Shown here piece after piece: positions 60,101 through 64,000 of a stretch of 64,000 nt of DNA; within the stretch, counting starts at the first letter, position 1, and each line of letters opens with the position of its first letter. The position numbers and the translations under genes were made by a program. A model generated the notes under the pieces. It ran no database searches, was not told the origin of the DNA, and saw only the letters and a list, made by a program, of their open reading frames with translations. Origin of the DNA: Casuarina equisetifolia (lineage: Eukaryota; Streptophyta; Magnoliopsida; Fagales; Casuarinaceae); NCBI GenBank assembly GCA_028551475.1, contig CM052361.1, forward strand, positions 12,965,501-13,029,500. Reading direction: 5' to 3'.

Positions 60101-62165
60101 GCACAAGCCATTGAAAGGGATTTGGGGTGGACTATCTATTAGTTGGAGCTTTTGGACCACTATTGAAACCAAAAGTATAGAGATTTATTTTATGGAGTGT
60201 GATCATACCACTGATTATATCTCATGTTACTAACAATGGCTACAAGCTTTACTAGCTTGAGTTTCTAAATGTAATTCTTAGATCAATGTAATATAATAAG
60301 CCTTATCTAAATTCAAAGGACATAAAAATAAAACTTAAGTGTGCAATTCAACTTTCAAACCTTATGTATAATAACCCACAAAGAAGTTCTTTATTAGTCT
60401 AGGATTTTATTAACTTATGATGGACCACAACTCCTCAAATTTCTCAATATACTATATCACATTTCCTAATTACTTTAATTGATGAAAATTGGCTATAACA
60501 TTCTTATATTTATTTATAGAAAAACATTTACAAAAATTTATTTAAAATTAACTCCAACTTATTTGCTTACGCTTCCTCCAATGATACCTATACCATCAAG
60601 TTGCCTTACCTTCTAAATACATTGAGGCATATTTGACACTAAAATGATCCTCAACATCTTTATATTGAAAAAAAAAACATTTATCTAACTACTAGTGAGG
60701 ATTTTCCCCATGAAATCTATAAAAATCCATTTAGGAAAACTAGGTGTGAGAGTTGTTTACCTTTAACCCCTACCTATGTCTATACAATTATTATCATGAT
60801 TTTAGCATCCCTAATTTTTTCCTTGGCTAAAATCAAAACCAAAATTGTCCTTATGCCAATAGTGGTTGACCACCACATCCAGTTAAAAAACTCCCATGAC
60901 CACCAAAATTTCATCCTTAATCGCATCTAGCCTTTGTTTTTTACAACAGTGGACTTTTGCCAATGAAATTAAAGTCCTAGACTTAAACTCATTTTGGATA
61001 TATCCCCATTTTGCCATCATCAATGGTGCTCTTATTGCCCTTCTATATGGCTCACCATTACCTTTTGGGGACCTTTATTGCCTTGGTCCCATTCAATTTG
61101 GTGGAGTAGCAATCTAAAGCCTACCCATGGTTGGGAATGTAAGAAGACAATCACTACAATCCTTTATAGTTGCCTCAAAACAACTCACGTCAACTTGGAA
61201 AAGTCTTGCCAGTCTCTCCCTTGGTGGTAGATATGCCTTTGAATTGTCCTTAGTAACTTTCTAATTGTTGGTTTCTTGTTAACCAACCTCTACTAAAAAA
61301 ATTTGAGCAACCCAAGAAAAAGAATTTAAAGTCTCCAATTCCTTTGTAACATCTTTGAGTGTGTTAACCCTATCAAGTCCATTGGCAACCACCTAGATTT
61401 CTCCTCTTGTTGACAACTTGTTGATAAGAAAATCTCCCATTTCTGATTTTAACTTGCCTAATTTTGCGTTGGATAGGCTTAAGCTAGCCCTTTTAGCTTG
61501 TGAGTTCTCCTATAAGCAACATCAACTTGCTCAAACTTGTCCAATAAATTATCTAATCGTACAATCTATTTTGAGAACCTATCCAATCGCTTAATGAGAA
61601 AAACATTGGAAAATTTGATAGATTCCAAGCTCTTAGTTGTCTCACGAGCTTGGATTTCGATCTTTTTCTTCTTTCTTTCTTTTTCCCTAAAGCCTACAAA
61701 TGAGCTTCCACATCCATGATTACTTGCCTTCATGTCTTCACTATGATTCCTTAACAAACTAATACTAGATTGACACTTTGATAACACTTTATAAGAAATA
61801 TACACTTAAAACCTAGCTAGAAATGTAATTCTCACTAAAGGTTTTAGTAGCATAATAATATGAAATAGTCTAATTCTAAATACATACTTAAAACATAAAC
61901 ATGAAAAACATTAACAACCAACAAATAACAAACCAAACAAAAAAATACCAATTCAACAAACTCCACGCCCCCTCAGATGGTTGGAACAATAGAAAATTGG
62001 ATAATTCTCATTGTAGACAATGGTAACATTCCTTTTCCTTCCTCTTTTGTATTGTCCTTTCCTTATCAAATTACTACACCCTTAAGCCATAAATGAACCA
62101 CATTGATAAGATTATTAACAATTTTTCACCATTGCCCTTCAAACTACATATGGCTTATGACATTT
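57125..62165 (-). mobile_element. decayed Ty3/gypsy retrotransposon, reverse strand
   Basis: Direct repeats at 57125-57480 and 61795-62165 (CACTTAAAA-CTAGCTAGAAA, ATTCTAAATACATACTTAAA, CCAATTCAACAAACT, ACATATGGCTTATGACA) look like the LTRs. In reverse orientation, TGTTATCAAAGTG (about 61780) resembles a tRNA-Met primer site directly inside the right repeat. Between them, also in reverse, lie a gag zinc-knuckle remnant (KGYVTILMRNGFLGISAKV, about 60005-60065), RT and RNase H in the gypsy order. Very decayed, with many stops. Confidence 0.65.
58562..59420 (-). pseudogene. gypsy reverse transcriptase and RNase H remnant
   Basis: Reverse frames contain HQDHYNRIIMPFILNNAL (family H.GHYE..VMPFGLTNAP), then FMNSTFQPYSLKFVLILFDD with catalytic FDDIL at about 59022-59040. 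RNase H follows as SILVLAPLDFKKSFMVKTNV and GGIGVILM (family PVLALPDF...ETDAS..GIGAVL; Asp of TDAS changed to Asn). Stops between the pieces show it is dead. Confidence 0.75.
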
Positions 62166-63116
62166 ATTTTGGTATTAGTTGTCAATTTGGCAAAATGCCT
62201 TTTTTCAATCAATCTACATTTTTGCAAATGAGAGCTTCATCAACTCCCTCACTTCTTATCAAGCACTCAATTTTTTTTGCTACACTCAATAACATTTATA
62301 TTCCTTTAGAATGGCCAAATTACCTTGTCTGGAAGGTAAGAATCACCATTTACCTTTAAGGTAATGGGTTTATCTTTCTCTTTCTCTTTCTCTTTCTCTA
62401 TGATGGTTTGTTCCCTATCCAAACAAATTTGCTACTATCATTGATGATAAAAGTTCCATTGTTTGAATTACCAATCAAGCTTACACTAATTGGCACATCC
62501 ATGACCAAATTATGCTAGGATGGGTGCTTAATACCTACTCTAACACAATCCTTACTGGTCTTTCATGTTTTTTACATTTGGCTAAAGTCTAGCAGGTTCT
62601 CTCATTGAATTCACTTTTTAAAGCTTTGCAAAGGGTATTGCCTTTCACTTTTGCCTCCTAGTTGTCACCATAGGCCATCAGTTAATCATTGAATACCTTT
62701 AAGAAATGAATGGCCTCAATGATCAACATGTGGGAATTGGAGAACCCATCTCTAGTAATGAGTTTCTAACTTACTTCTTTTGCTTTCTTTGCAACCAATA
62801 CATTAACTTTGTGACAATTATGTGAGCACATATGAAGAATAGGACAATAAGTAGAGAATACCCTTAAGGTCTTCTTGTGACTCACAAGGCCACCTTAGAC
62901 CTCTTCAAACAAACCACCATTGCAACATTGCCCATAGTTGTCATCTCTAGAAAAGACCAAAACTCTTAGCATGCAACCAAAATGGATTCTTTCAACCCAA
63001 CCATAAAAGCCCAATAGCCACAACAAGCCACACAACCTTTAATTTAAATTTAGTGCTTAAGTTGGGTCTAATAGCTAACAAGGGATCAAATCAACAACAT
63101 TTGTATTGGCTAATCA
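62166..63116. other. unassigned DNA right of the gypsy element
   Basis: AT-rich. Contains a (CTTTCT)4 hexamer microsatellite at 62374-62399. No gene recognised; it may be more retroelement-derived DNA. Confidence 0.35.
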
Positions 63117-63903
63117 TGTAGCAACAAAGTAATGAATCATTACTTTTTCCTTTGTTGTGGACCTTTTTTTTATCTGTATTCAAGGAAACAAGAATTTTGA
63201 GAAAGGTGATAAAATATCATTCCAAATAGAGTTTGAGAGTATAATTTTTCACTCTTACTCTAACTCACTTATTATTCTTTTTAAAGGAAAGCCAATTGCC
63301 CCATTTGCCTTATAAAGATTCTTTATTAAGAGATTGTTATCATCACTATAATGGCCATGAATACCTCCTACAACCCTAACTCTTATTATCACATGCTAAC
63401 TTCCTTAGACAAAAGACTACTAGGTATACAACTTGTTTTGTATTCCAAGGTTGGTGATGCATGCTTCATCCAAACTAGCTAGAGCCGTTTATAATGCCTA
63501 TTTGTTACATTCAATTATGAGGAATCAAGTCATTGGCCTTTGTAATGGTTAATTATGCAACAACAAAGGGATTGCTTTTTCCCTTGTCATGGACCCATTT
63601 TGACAAAAATTCAAAGAAATAAGACTTTTAAGAAAGGTGATAGAATATCATTCAAAATAGAGTTTAAGAGTACAACTTTTCATTTCCTACTCTAACTCAC
63701 TTACTATTCTTTTGAAGGAAAGCTAGCCACCTTATTTGTCTTATAAGGCTTCTCTATCAAGGGATTTTATCATGACAATAGTAGCCATGAATACCTCTTA
63801 TAACCCTAACTCTTATTATCACATGTTAACTTCCTTAGACAAAAGACTATTGGGTCTATGACCTATTTTGTATTCCAAGACTAGTGATGCGTGTTTCATC
63901 CTA
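63117..63903. repeat. tandem duplication, unit about 430 bp
   Basis: 63117-63480 and 63547-63903 match in order: GAGAAAGGTGATAAAATATC / AAGAAAGGTGATAGAATATC, CTCTAACTCACTTA, GGAAAGC, GCCATGAATACCTC, AACCCTAACTCTTATTATCA, ACTTCCTTAGACAAAAGACT, TTTTGTATTCCAAG. Copies have diverged at many bases. No coding content seen. Confidence 0.85.
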
Positions 63904-64000
63904 TTGCTACACTTTCTACCTCTACATGCATTAGCATGGTGCTTTTAGATTGATCTTTTTCCTCGCCAATGGTCTATTCAATAGTTCTTAACACTTCTTT

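Noticed and set aside
1-64000. tRNA, rRNA, CRISPR, riboswitch or organelle-derived inserts
   Set aside because: No cloverleaf, rRNA-conserved word or regular spacer array was seen by eye; a tRNA/ncRNA search would be needed to be certain.

Overview
This is nuclear DNA from a flowering plant. The genes carry GT-AG introns, the intergenic DNA is AT-rich, and plant LINE, SINE, Ty1/copia and Ty3/gypsy relics make up much of the window. EIN2 and phenylalanine ammonia-lyase (PAL) proteins of angiosperm type are encoded. The family cannot be fixed from the sequence; a dicot is likely. No bacterial, organellar, tRNA, rRNA or CRISPR feature was seen.

Layout. 1-1.4 kb: poorly resolved, with a possible last exon and a possible LINE scrap. 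1.4-11.2 kb: a complete EIN2 gene (ethylene signalling), seven coding exons, 1306 aa, with a probable 5'-UTR intron and a leader holding three short upstream ORFs. 11.9-12.9 kb: a small intron-containing gene for a 58-aa membrane microprotein. 13.3-16.6 kb: an LTR-like scrap and a 5'-truncated LINE bounded by a 16-bp target-site duplication. 17-27 kb: PAL1 and PAL2. 27-36 kb: duplicated PAL-flanking DNA, a SINE, minisatellite-like repeats and LINE scraps. 36.3-42.5 kb: one full-length but dead copia element with two LTRs and a perfect 5-bp target-site duplication. 43-53 kb: two more copies of the PAL upstream block, one cut off by an old reverse-strand copia relic, the other leading into PAL3 (53.3-55.7 kb). 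57-62 kb: a decayed reverse-strand gypsy element. 62-64 kb: a tandem duplication of about 0.4 kb.

The main biology is the PAL cluster. All three genes are intact at 713 aa with one phase-2 intron at the same Arg codon and the Ala-Ser-Gly triad that forms the MIO cofactor. Only PAL3 keeps a canonical active site. PAL1 has Val in place of the catalytic Tyr (Tyr110 in parsley PAL). PAL2 has Phe-to-Val at the positions equivalent to parsley Phe116 and Phe137, the substrate-selectivity pocket, plus Gly-to-Ser beside the catalytic Asn260. PAL1 also lacks the proximal AC element (ACCAACC) present in PAL2 and PAL3. The array therefore looks like one housekeeping-type enzyme, one likely specificity variant and one likely pseudoenzyme, spread by repeated segmental duplication and cut up by transposons. 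EIN2 and PAL are linked by position; no co-regulation is shown by the sequence.
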